NCBI GenBank assembly: GCA_045114665.1
Contig: JBGUKW010000060.1
Location: forward strand, 1-5,359
Origin: CADAWZ01 sp045114665
Lineage (GTDB): Bacteria; Vulcanimicrobiota; CADAWZ01
Length of the DNA stretch: 5,359 nucleotides
Direction: 5' to 3'
Shown here piece after piece: positions 1 through 5,255 of the stretch. The position numbers were made by a program, and so were the translations under genes. Position 1 is the first letter of the stretch; each line of letters starts with the position of its first letter. The notes below the pieces were generated by a model. That model worked only from the letters and a program-made list of their open reading frames with translations. It was not told the DNA's origin and searched no databases.

Positions 1-948
1 ATGGGAGAAATATCTTCACATAATTTTTCTATTGAACAGGGAAACAGAGAAAAAGTTACTGCTCAATTTAATGGAAAAGATTTTTCAGAAGAAAAAGCGA
101 TAACTTCTTTTGAAATCTATAGAAAAAATGGTTGGAGATTTAATGTAATAGCAAGAGGATTTAAAGGTGGATTAGATTCACTCTTGGAATTTTATGGTGG
201 TGAAAATTTGGACACAAAATCAAAAGCAGAAGTCAAACCAGAAGAAAATACAATAAAAGTTTCACTTGAGAAAAAAATTCAAGAAAATGCTCCCAAATTA
301 ATTTCACTCGTAAAACCTTTAGTTGCTGAGCTGAAAAAGAAAAAGTTACAAAATATTATAGCTCGTGTTGCACTTGTTATGGATATTTCAGGATCGATGT
401 CAAAAAATTATTCAAATGGAACTGTTCAAGAAATCGTAAATAAAATTTTGCCAATAGCTGTTCAATTTGATGACGATGGTGAAATAGATTTTTGGTATTA
501 CAGTAATTTAGCCAAAAGAAGACCTTCAATTAACATGAAAAATTATGAGTCTGCCGTTCCTGAAGATTGGAAGGAATTAATGCACTCTATCGGTGGCAGA
601 AATAATGAACCAGTAGTTATAAATGAAATCATTTCTGAATATGAAAATAGCAATCTACCTGTATATGTTATTTTTGTTACAGACGGAGGATTTAATGGCG
701 AATCACAAATAAAAAAAATGTTGATAAAATCTTCAACAATGCCGATTTTTTGGCAATTTGTAGGCATAAGTGGAAAAAAATATGGAATACTTGAAAAGCT
801 CGACAATATGGAAGGTCGTTTTGTTGACAATGTTAATTTTTTTGCACTCGACGACTTCCGATCTGTTCCTAATTCAGAAATCTATTCACGACTTTTAAAT
901 GAATTTCCAATTTGGCTGGAAGAAGCAAAAAACAAAATGATTTTTTAA
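1..948 (+). CDS. terF: TerF-type protein: TerD C-terminal part plus vWA domain (5' partial)
   Basis: Residues 8-67 resemble the C-terminal part of a TerD domain (the stretch FEIYRKNGWRF, then ARGFKGGLDSLLEFYGG). A Lys-rich linker follows at about 71-117, then a von Willebrand A domain at about 120-310. The vWA MIDAS motif is DISGSMS (D128, S130, S132), with the family-type segments QFDDDGEIDFW (155-165), GGRNNEP (198-204) and TDGG (227-230). TerD+vWA is the TerF architecture of ter (tellurite, phage and stress resistance) clusters, where it is thought to act as a cytoplasmic metal-dependent adaptor; that role is family knowledge, not seen here. Only about 70 residues of a TerD domain of roughly 180-190 are present, so the ATG at base 1 is probably an internal Met and the gene starts upstream. 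No signal peptide or membrane segment is visible. A terminator begins 18 bases after the stop, so the gene ends its transcription unit. The rest of any ter cluster would lie to the left. Confidence 0.85.
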   Translation: MGEISSHNFSIEQGNREKVTAQFNGKDFSEEKAITSFEIYRKNGWRFNVIARGFKGGLDSLLEFYGGENLDTKSKAEVKPEENTIKVSLEKKIQENAPKLISLVKPLVAELKKKKLQNIIARVALVMDISGSMSKNYSNGTVQEIVNKILPIAVQFDDDGEIDFWYYSNLAKRRPSINMKNYESAVPEDWKELMHSIGGRNNEPVVINEIISEYENSNLPVYVIFVTDGGFNGESQIKKMLIKSSTMPIFWQFVGISGKKYGILEKLDNMEGRFVDNVNFFALDDFRSVPNSEIYSRLLNEFPIWLEEAKNKMIF

Positions 949-965
949 TTTAACAAAATCGACCC

Positions 966-1001
966 AAAGCACTATTTCAAAAGCGAGATAGTGCTTTTTT
1001 T
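966..1001 (+). terminator. Intrinsic terminator of terF
   Basis: A perfect 10-bp stem (AAAGCACTAT at 966-975 with ATAGTGCTTT at 988-997) extends inward by three pairs including a G-U (976-978 with 985-987). That leaves a 6-nt loop, AAAAGC. The right arm runs into seven T at 995-1001. It lies 18 bases after the terF stop. The stem sequence recurs in the terminator at 3219-3255. Confidence 0.9.
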
Positions 1002-1023
1002 ATAAAAAAATAATATAAAATAC

Positions 1024-1051
1024 TTGAAAAATTAAAATAAAATAGTATAAT
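1024..1051 (+). promoter_or_regulatory. Sigma70-type promoter of the lipoprotein operon
   Basis: The -35 candidate TTGAAA (1024-1029, five of six consensus bases) lies 16 bases before a perfect TATAAT (1046-1051). A second TATAAT follows immediately at 1052-1057 but with 22-base spacing. The predicted start near 1058 gives a leader of about 34 nt before the TTG start at 1092. The site lies between the terF terminator and the first lipoprotein gene, as expected for an independent promoter. No operator-like palindrome is obvious around it. Confidence 0.7.
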
Positions 1052-1075
1052 TATAATATTATCAAAAAATCACAA

Positions 1076-1087
1076 AAAGGAAGTGAT
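1076..1087 (+). promoter_or_regulatory. Strong ribosome binding site that decides the start of lipoprotein 1
   Basis: AAAGGAAGTGAT differs at one base from the full anti-16S match AAAGGAGGTGAT. Its core GGAAG (1079-1083) is 8 nt before TTG at 1092, the ideal distance. The alternative start, GTG at 1083, lies inside this Shine-Dalgarno sequence with essentially no spacer. This site therefore argues for TTG initiation. Confidence 0.75.
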
Positions 1088-1091
1088 AAAT

Positions 1092-1637
1092 TTGTTTAAA
1101 TACATAAAAATATTTTTATTTATGTTTTTATTGAGTGCAACATTATTAACTACAAGCTGTGGAATAAAAAATATAAACGATTCTACTAATGAGGGAGAAA
1201 TCGTAGTAGAAAACAACAGCAATTATGAATCTATAACAGTTTGTGGTGTCATAAATGGCGGTGATCTATTAGGTGATATGGGCAATATGGGTGATATGTC
1301 TGGAAATAATAATAACAATGACAATCAAAACAACTCAACAGGAGCAGGTCTAACAAAAGAAGATGACCAATCCGATAATCCAAGCACTGAAATGCCATCA
1401 ATGCAAGCCGTAGGTACAGTAGAAAACTGTACTAACACAGGAAATCTAAGTGTGAATAATAACACTTATGAGTTAGAAGCAACAGATTTATTAATAGAAG
1501 TATCTGGAATAGTTAATGACTGTGAAGAAATAAAAGATTGCAAAAACGAAGGAAAATTTACAACAGATGGCAATGCTTCACAGTACAAAATAGAAACTTA
1601 CGATATAACTAAAGAAAAAGAAGAACAAAATAATTAA
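1092..1637 (+). CDS. Small repeat-containing lipoprotein (lipoprotein 1)
   Basis: Unrecognised by name. The 181-residue protein (TTG start, chosen from the RBS) opens with a Lys-containing n-region, a hydrophobic stretch (residues 7-19) and TTSC-G, a lipobox-like site with Cys23, so it is probably exported and lipid-anchored. Thr at -3 rather than Leu is non-canonical. The mature part has three divergent units of the form N-C-x-N-x-G-x-[IL]-x-V-x-N-N: about 29-53 (STNEGEIVV, Cys replaced by Ser), 110-140 (ENCTNTGNLSV) and 147-160 (KDCKNEGKF). Units 1 and 2 are separated by a low-complexity linker (54-108) with GDMGNMGDMSG followed by an Asn/Asp run. The C-terminus is Lys/Glu-rich. The same repeats and linkers occur in the next gene, 16 bases downstream, so this is a paralogous pair in one operon. 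It lacks the N-terminal GLUG-type module of its neighbour. GTG at 1083 would add three residues. Function unknown; a cell-surface role is inference. Confidence 0.8.
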   Translation: MFKYIKIFLFMFLLSATLLTTSCGIKNINDSTNEGEIVVENNSNYESITVCGVINGGDLLGDMGNMGDMSGNNNNNDNQNNSTGAGLTKEDDQSDNPSTEMPSMQAVGTVENCTNTGNLSVNNNTYELEATDLLIEVSGIVNDCEEIKDCKNEGKFTTDGNASQYKIETYDITKEKEEQNN

Positions 1638-1653
1638 AATCGAGGATATTTTT

Positions 1654-3186
1654 ATGAATAATTTTACAAAATTTATACAGATGTCTTTAGTAATGTTTGT
1701 AATAATCATTATGACATCAGCCTGTGGTAGCAATACAGACACCGAAACGAAATATGTTCCTTTCTTTTTTCCAGATAATGGAAACAATGTTACTGTAAAT
1801 GTAAATGACAGTTTAAACCAAGACAAAATAGCTGCTGCAGATTTTTACTACAGATTATCAACAGATAAGGGAAAATTGTCAAAAACAATAAAACAACAAA
1901 ATGATCAAGCAGTAACAAATGTACCTCCTACAAGTCAAAATACATTTTCTGTACCTCTACCTACAAATATTACCCCTCAAAATATAAAAATAGTTGCAAT
2001 AATAACTTATGACGATAAAAAGAATGTTTTAGACTATTGGTCAAGTTATGATGGTATAGAGGCTCAAAATGGTAGTTTTTCTATAGATTTTCAAAGTAGC
2101 AAAGATGTAGATGGTTTTGGTGGTGGTAATGGAACAGAAGATAATCCATATATTATCTCTCAACCAAGACATTTCGCTAATATAAACAAACAAGATGATG
2201 AAGGCAATTATCTATACTTAGATAAACACTTTAAACAAACAGAAAATATTGATTTAAGTAATTTGACAGGATTCAAGATCGATAGAACAGACGATGACAA
2301 AGATATTACTTTTGAAAAAGCAAATCCATGGGCTCCATTTTATAATGAAGGACACGGAGTACCATCTATTGGAGTTGTAACTGAAAGTAGTTCATCACAA
2401 ATGCCAGGAATGGGTGGTTCTCAAAATAATGAAGAAGATTCACATAAAACAGCTTTCAAAGGTATTTATGATGGAAATAATTTAATTATCGACGGAATAC
2501 ATATCATAAATTCACAAGAAGCAAATACAGCATTATTCACAGGAACTTACTCTGCAACTCTTAAAAATATAATAATTGGAGAAAATTCTATTGTATTTAT
2601 TGATGGAATTTCAAACATAGATAAATTAAATATCAGTGCATTATCTTCAAGTATAGTTAACACAACAATTGAAAACTGCACAAATAACTCTAAAATTGTT
2701 GTTAAAAATCTTAAAAATATAAAATCCATATCTGTATCTGGAATTTCTACTGATATAAAAACAGAATCAGAAGATTCAAGTATCCCAAGCATTGGCAACA
2801 ACAATAATAACGAGAATAATAACAATAACGACAATAATAACAACAATAACAATTCCGAAAATTCTGAGGAAGCAACTTCCTATGACTATAAAAATTGTGT
2901 AAATAAAGCAAATATCTCTATCTATAACAATAATATAGAAAAAATATATGTTGGTGGATGTTTTGCTCTCAGCACAATGTCAATGGATTCCATAACAATT
3001 ACCAAATGCAAAAATAGTGGAAAAATAAAGATAACAAATAACAAAACAAGCAAAGCAAAAGGTGCTATAGTTGCAAGTGGAGTTAATGTTAATATTTCCA
3101 ATATGGATATGAGTGCTATGGGTGACATGGGCGGAAATGGTCAAGGCACCAATAACAACGACAATAACAACAATTCTGGTAACTAA
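1654..3186 (+). CDS. GLUG/beta-helix-like repeat surface lipoprotein (lipoprotein 2)
   Basis: A 510-residue protein whose ATG is preceded by GAGGA (1642-1646) with 7-nt spacing. Residues 1-24 form a lipoprotein signal peptide ending TSAC-G (Cys24; Thr at -3). Residues 32-150 are a hydrophilic region with predicted beta character and no recognised family. Residues 155-310 show the module common in GLUG-type surface proteins: NGTEDNPYIIS (159-169), a HF...TENIDLS segment (192-202), WAPF...PSIG (226-240), FKGIYDGNNLIIDGIHI (268-284) and ALFTGTYSATLKNIII (293-308). A Ser/Met/Gly-rich insert (241-266) interrupts it. Three Cys-Asn repeat units follow: ENCTNNSKIVV (340-350), KNCVNKANISI (413-423) and TKCKNSGKIKI (450-460). 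A nearly pure Asn linker lies at 382-400, and the protein ends in a Met/Gly then Asn tail (482-510). The fold is probably an extended right-handed beta structure on the cell surface. Partner or substrate unknown. It shares a promoter with the upstream paralogue. Confidence 0.85.
   Translation: MNNFTKFIQMSLVMFVIIIMTSACGSNTDTETKYVPFFFPDNGNNVTVNVNDSLNQDKIAAADFYYRLSTDKGKLSKTIKQQNDQAVTNVPPTSQNTFSVPLPTNITPQNIKIVAIITYDDKKNVLDYWSSYDGIEAQNGSFSIDFQSSKDVDGFGGGNGTEDNPYIISQPRHFANINKQDDEGNYLYLDKHFKQTENIDLSNLTGFKIDRTDDDKDITFEKANPWAPFYNEGHGVPSIGVVTESSSSQMPGMGGSQNNEEDSHKTAFKGIYDGNNLIIDGIHIINSQEANTALFTGTYSATLKNIIIGENSIVFIDGISNIDKLNISALSSSIVNTTIENCTNNSKIVVKNLKNIKSISVSGISTDIKTESEDSSIPSIGNNNNNENNNNNDNNNNNNNSENSEEATSYDYKNCVNKANISIYNNNIEKIYVGGCFALSTMSMDSITITKCKNSGKIKITNNKTSKAKGAIVASGVNVNISNMDMSAMGDMGGNGQGTNNNDNNNNSGN
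2797..2853 (+). repeat. AAT/AAC microsatellite encoding an Asn-rich linker
   Basis: Nineteen codons (residues 382-400 of lipoprotein 2) are AAT or AAC, apart from one GAG (Glu387) and one GAC (Asp393). Codon choice alternates irregularly, so it is not a perfect trinucleotide repeat, but it is close enough for in-frame length change. Shorter runs of the same type occur in lipoprotein 1 (around residues 72-81) and at the C-terminus of lipoprotein 2 (500-507). Confidence 0.8.
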
Positions 3187-3218
3187 TGTAATAGATAAAA
3201 AAAAGTAAAAGCATAAGG

Positions 3219-3255
3219 AAGCACTATTTCTTTTTTCGAAATAGTGCTTTTTTTT
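3219..3255 (+). terminator. Intrinsic terminator of the lipoprotein operon
   Basis: A perfect 12-bp stem (AAGCACTATTTC at 3219-3230 with GAAATAGTGCTT at 3238-3249), a 7-nt loop (TTTTTTC) and eight T at 3248-3255. It lies 32 bases after the stop of lipoprotein 2. The left arm is identical to bases 967-978 of the terF terminator. Confidence 0.92.
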
Positions 3256-3264
3256 ATGTAAAAC

Positions 3265-3350
3265 ATGGATATTTTAGACTTTTATATCGAAAAATTGCTC
3301 AAATGAAAATATTCAAAAAATAGCAAATAAAATTTTGCCAATAATCATTC
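3265..3350 (+). pseudogene. Decayed fragment of a terF-like vWA coding sequence
   Basis: This intergenic stretch aligns to bases 379-463 of terF. ATGGATATTT (3265-3274) matches 379-388, CAAATG is shared, and AAATAAAATTTTGCCAATA (3325-3343) is a 19-base exact match to 438-456. The alignment offset changes by one base between the blocks, so the fragment has at least one single-base insertion. Following the terF frame from 3265 reaches TGA at 3304. The matched region corresponds to the MIDAS part of the vWA domain (MDISGSMS...NKILPIA). Similarity fades into T-rich sequence after about 3350, and nothing clear precedes 3265. It is too short and disrupted to be functional. It is best read as the remnant of a former second terF-like gene or of a partial duplication. 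Confidence 0.7.
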
Positions 3351-3406
3351 ATTTTTTTTTGTTTTATTCATAACTAAAAAAATTTCAAATTTTAAATATC
3401 AGTTAC

Positions 3407-3445
3407 AAAAAAAGAACCTTGAAAATATTGCTTCGAGGTTCTTTT
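3407..3445 (-). terminator. Intrinsic terminator downstream of the flavoprotein genes
   Basis: Read on the minus strand, AAAAGAACCTCGAA pairs with TTCAAGGTTCTTTT (3432-3445 with 3410-3423, one G-U pair) around an 8-nt loop. The U-tract corresponds to the seven A at 3407-3413. It begins 27 bases after the stop of flavoprotein copy 1. The left side in + orientation also ends in TTTT, so some bidirectional activity is possible between these convergent units. Confidence 0.85.
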
Positions 3446-3472
3446 CATTTCACATCGACAAAAATTCCAAAA

Positions 3473-4120
3473 CTAAAGTTTTTCTGCCATTTCTTTACCC
3501 AAAGCAAATATTTTTTCTTTTTCAATAGGAAAAATTTCTTCGTGGCGTTTCTTTTTTTCTTCAGGATCAAACATTGTCCAGCCAAAAGGAGCATAATTGG
3601 AAACTTGAAGGGTATTTCCACAAATAAAAAATTTTGTTTCACCAACTAATAAATCAAGAGTATTTTTATAATTTTCTAATTTTTTATCATAGCCATACTG
3701 TGGATATGATTCTTCTGGAAGATTGCTTGTCATAACAAATAAAATAGGAATTTTATGATTGTTACAACTCGGTTGTTCAGGCTTATATGTCAAATATTGA
3801 AATGCCAAACGCTCATATAATGCTCTAAAACCAGCAGTAACATCTCCAAAATAATTTGGTGTTCCCATAATTAAACCATCTGCATTTCTTATTGATTCAA
3901 GAACAGGAGCCAAAGCGTCTTTATATATACATTTTCCATAATTTTTGGGAAGTTTGCAAGCAAAACAAGACATACAACCTGTAAATTTTTCTAATTTATA
4001 TAAATCAAAATATTCAACCTCAACACCTACTGATTCAGCCCCCTTAACAGCCTCTTTAATAAGCTGTGCGGTATTCCAATTAGTTCTTGGACTTGCATTT
4101 ACAGCAACAATCTTTTTCAT
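3473..4120 (-). CDS. Flavodoxin-fold NAD(P)H/FMN reductase-like protein with Cys cluster, copy 1
   Basis: A 215-residue protein, the usual length for the NADPH-dependent FMN reductase / iron-sulfur flavoprotein group. The N-terminal strand and loop IVAVNASPRTNWNTAQ (4-19) is the FMN phosphate-binding motif. GTPNYFGDVTAGFRALYERL (86-105) is the typical second flavin-contact loop. Between them is the Cys set C49-x2-C52-x2-C55-x8-C64, like the compact cluster motif of iron-sulfur flavoproteins. The C-terminal segment (189-215) resembles family members. No signal peptide, so cytoplasmic. A two-electron flavin reductase acting on quinones, FMN or similar electron acceptors is the likely role; substrate unknown. 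The ATG has GAAAGGG upstream with 5-nt spacing after GGG. It is 85% identical (182 of 214 aligned) to the next copy upstream, and has its own palindrome-bearing promoter region plus a downstream terminator. Confidence 0.88.
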   Translation of the reverse strand: MKKIVAVNASPRTNWNTAQLIKEAVKGAESVGVEVEYFDLYKLEKFTGCMSCFACKLPKNYGKCIYKDALAPVLESIRNADGLIMGTPNYFGDVTAGFRALYERLAFQYLTYKPEQPSCNNHKIPILFVMTSNLPEESYPQYGYDKKLENYKNTLDLLVGETKFFICGNTLQVSNYAPFGWTMFDPEEKKKRHEEIFPIEKEKIFALGKEMAEKL

Positions 4121-4145
4121 GTTTTCCCTTTCACAAATAAAAGTA

Positions 4146-4164
4146 TTGTAATATTATTACAATT
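4146..4164 (-). promoter_or_regulatory. 19-bp palindromic operator overlapping the promoter of flavoprotein copy 1
   Basis: ATTGTAATATTATTACAAT is a perfect inverted repeat with 8-base arms and a 3-base centre, 26 bases upstream of the start codon. On the minus strand its end gives TACAAT (4146-4151), a five-of-six -10 match, with a weak ATTTCA -35 (4169-4174) at 17-base spacing. A repressor bound here would cover the -10 element. The regulator is not encoded in the window; a MarR/HxlR/Fur-type dimer is only a guess. The right arm is destroyed in the duplicate. Confidence 0.5.
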
Positions 4165-4260
4165 AAGTGAAATAAAATATATTCCTTTTACTAATTATAA
4201 AAACTTTTCTTCCTGGAATAAATCAATAAGTGTTCAAAAAAAAAAGATTCAGTTCCAAAA

Positions 4261-4905
4261 CTAAATTTTTTCTGCCATTTCTTTACCCAAGGCAAACACT
4301 TTTTCTTTTTCAATTGGAAAAACTTCTTCGTGGCGTTTCTTTTTTTCTTCAATATCAAATAGAGTCCAACCAAATGGCTTATAATTTGACACTTGAAGTG
4401 TATTTCCACTGATAAAAATTTTTGTTTCACCAATAAATAAATCAAAAGTTTCTTTATAACTTTCTATTTTTTTATCATAACCATGTTGAGGATATGCTTC
4501 TTCTGGAAGATTGCTTGTCATAATAAATAAAACTGGAATTTTACGAGTATTGCAACTTATATCCATTTTATATGTCAAATATTGAAAAACTAAACGCTCA
4601 TATAAAGCCCTAAAGCCAGCAGTAACATCTCCAAAATAATTTGGTGTTCCCATAATTAAACCATCTGCATTTCTTATTGATTCAAGAACAGGAGTCAAAG
4701 CATCTTTACAAGTACATTTTCCATAATTTTTTGGAAGTTTGCAAGCAAAACAAGACATACAACCTGAAAATTTTTCTAATTTATATAGATCGATATATTC
4801 AACCTCAACTCCAACTGATTCTGCACCTTTGACAGCCTCTTTAACAAGCTGTGCTGTATTCCAATTAGCTCTTGGACTTGCATTTATAGCAACAATCTTT
4901 TTCAT
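4261..4905 (-). CDS. Flavodoxin-fold NAD(P)H/FMN reductase-like protein with Cys cluster, copy 2
   Basis: A 214-residue paralogue of the neighbouring gene with all main motifs kept: INASPRANWNTAQ (7-19), GTPNYFGDVTAGFRALYERL (86-105), and C49, C52, C55 and C64. It has an additional Cys66 (KCTCKD, where copy 1 has KCIYKD) and lacks the Cys167 of copy 1. Changes concentrate at 113-122 (MDISCNTR replaces PEQPSCNNH, with one residue lost) and 147-167, regions that in this fold often border the active site or dimer interface, so substrate preference may differ. The ATG has GAGAGGG upstream. No convincing terminator separates it from copy 1; transcripts may read through the 140-base gap into copy 1, although copy 1 also has its own promoter-like sequence. 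Cytoplasmic; exact substrate unknown. Confidence 0.88.
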   Translation of the reverse strand: MKKIVAINASPRANWNTAQLVKEAVKGAESVGVEVEYIDLYKLEKFSGCMSCFACKLPKNYGKCTCKDALTPVLESIRNADGLIMGTPNYFGDVTAGFRALYERLVFQYLTYKMDISCNTRKIPVLFIMTSNLPEEAYPQHGYDKKIESYKETFDLFIGETKIFISGNTLQVSNYKPFGWTLFDIEEKKKRHEEVFPIEKEKVFALGKEMAEKI

Positions 4906-4929
4906 GTTTTCCCTCTCACAAATAAAAGT

Positions 4930-4956
4930 ATTGTAATATTATTTATTAGGTGAAAT
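4930..4956 (-). promoter_or_regulatory. Probable promoter of flavoprotein copy 2 with degraded operator
   Basis: The same TACAAT -10 (4930-4935) lies 25 nt before the ATG as in copy 1. A two-base deletion plus substitutions have removed the right arm of the palindrome. The same event shortens the distance to the ATTTCA -35 candidate (4951-4956) from 17 to 15 bases. The promoter is thus either weaker or uses other upstream contacts; the tandem 18-bp repeats begin just upstream. Confidence 0.4.
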
Positions 4957-4970
4957 AAAATATATTCCTT

Positions 4971-5006
4971 TTGAAACATTAATACTGGTTGAAACATTAA
5001 TACTGG
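4971..5006. repeat. Two perfect tandem 18-bp repeats upstream of flavoprotein copy 2
   Basis: TTGAAACATTAATACTGG occurs twice head-to-tail (4971-4988 and 4989-5006) with no mismatch. The block starts where the duplication ends and lies about 65-100 bases upstream of the copy 2 start codon, a typical place for activator sites. It is absent upstream of copy 1. It could be a binding-site pair, or a recent local duplication without function. Confidence 0.75.
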
Positions 5007-5255
5007 AACTGTATCATTATATATATAACTATTTTGTGAAGTATTTATTTTCTTTTTTCATTTCCTAACTCAAAATTTTCAAAAATAGCCTCTTAAAAAA
5101 TTCTTTCCCCAAAAATACATTTCTCGCCTATATTTTTTTATTAATATTTTTAGTTCTTAGCGGTTCGCCAAAGAATATTTGAAGAAGTAATTTTTTAGTA
5201 TTTTTGAAAATTATTTAACTGCAAAATTAATAACAAAAATTGATTTCCGTTTAAA
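5007..5255. other. AT-rich intergenic region without a supported gene
   Basis: This stretch contains an alternating TA tract (TATATATATAA near 5018-5028) and many T/A runs. A short imperfect hairpin lies at 5154-5175 (TTCTTAGCG / CGCCAAAGAA around GTT, with one mismatch and one bulge). It has no T-tract on either strand adequate for a terminator. No open frame longer than about 20 codons has a ribosome site and recognisable sequence. It separates the flavoprotein pair from the insertion-element end. Confidence 0.6.

Larger units (their letters stand above)
3465..4190 (-). repeat. Tandem duplication, copy 1 (flavoprotein gene plus upstream region)
   Basis: This segment aligns with 4253-4972 along its whole length. 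The shared left edge begins TTCCAAAACTAAA just past the stop codon, and the shared right edge ends TATTCCTTTT, about 70 bases upstream of the ATG. The offset is 788 at the 3' end and 785 at the start codons because of one codon lost in copy 2. The unit includes the gene and its promoter region. A unique 62-base spacer (4191-4252), which includes ten A at 4236-4245, separates the copies. Confidence 0.9.
4253..4972 (-). repeat. Tandem duplication, copy 2 (flavoprotein gene plus upstream region)
   Basis: Partner of 3465-4190 in the same orientation. Divergence is spread over the unit, but 4616-4694 is identical to 3831-3909 over 79 bases. Outside the unit the two copies have unrelated flanks: copy 1 is followed by a terminator, whereas copy 2 is followed by the 62-base spacer without a clear hairpin. 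Confidence 0.9.

Noticed and set aside
543..3128. Minus-strand open frames opposite terF and the lipoproteins (543-830, 1578-1826, 2547-2852, 2922-3128)
   Set aside because: They are antisense to genes with clear domain or repeat structure. Their products are Leu/Phe/Ile-rich translations of Asn/Lys codons, and no ribosome sites support them.
3351..3406. Extension of the terF remnant into the T-rich stretch (TTTTTG...TTAT against terF 488 onward)
   Set aside because: The possible match needs a gap of about 17 bases and has only about half identities in AT-rich sequence, which is not distinguishable from chance.
4191..4260. Terminator for flavoprotein copy 2 in the spacer with ten A at 4236-4245
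   Set aside because: The minus strand has a T10 run but no stem of useful length before it, so termination there is not supported.
3419..4936. Plus-strand frames inside the flavoprotein duplicates (3419-3649, 3945-4151, 4230-4412, 4739-4936) and short minus-strand frames overlapping their 3' ends (3445-3645, 4191-4445)
   Set aside because: They occur in matching places in both duplicates only because the DNA is duplicated. The proteins are Phe/Lys low-complexity shadows in the wrong frame.
4971..5006. CRISPR-like or iteron array
   Set aside because: There are only two abutting 18-bp units with no spacers, no cas genes and no replication gene, so a simple tandem repeat or binding-site pair is the better reading.
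5058..5135. Possible small minus-strand peptides (for example MYFWGKNFLRGYF, or a frame ending KEFFKRLFLKILS)
   Set aside because: They are under 25 codons, have stops close upstream and match no known family; chance in AT-rich DNA is sufficient.
5154..5175. Hairpin TTCTTAGCG-GTT-CGCCAAAGAA considered as a terminator or small-RNA element
   Set aside because: It has one mismatch and one bulge, no adjacent U-tract on either strand and no gene ending nearby.
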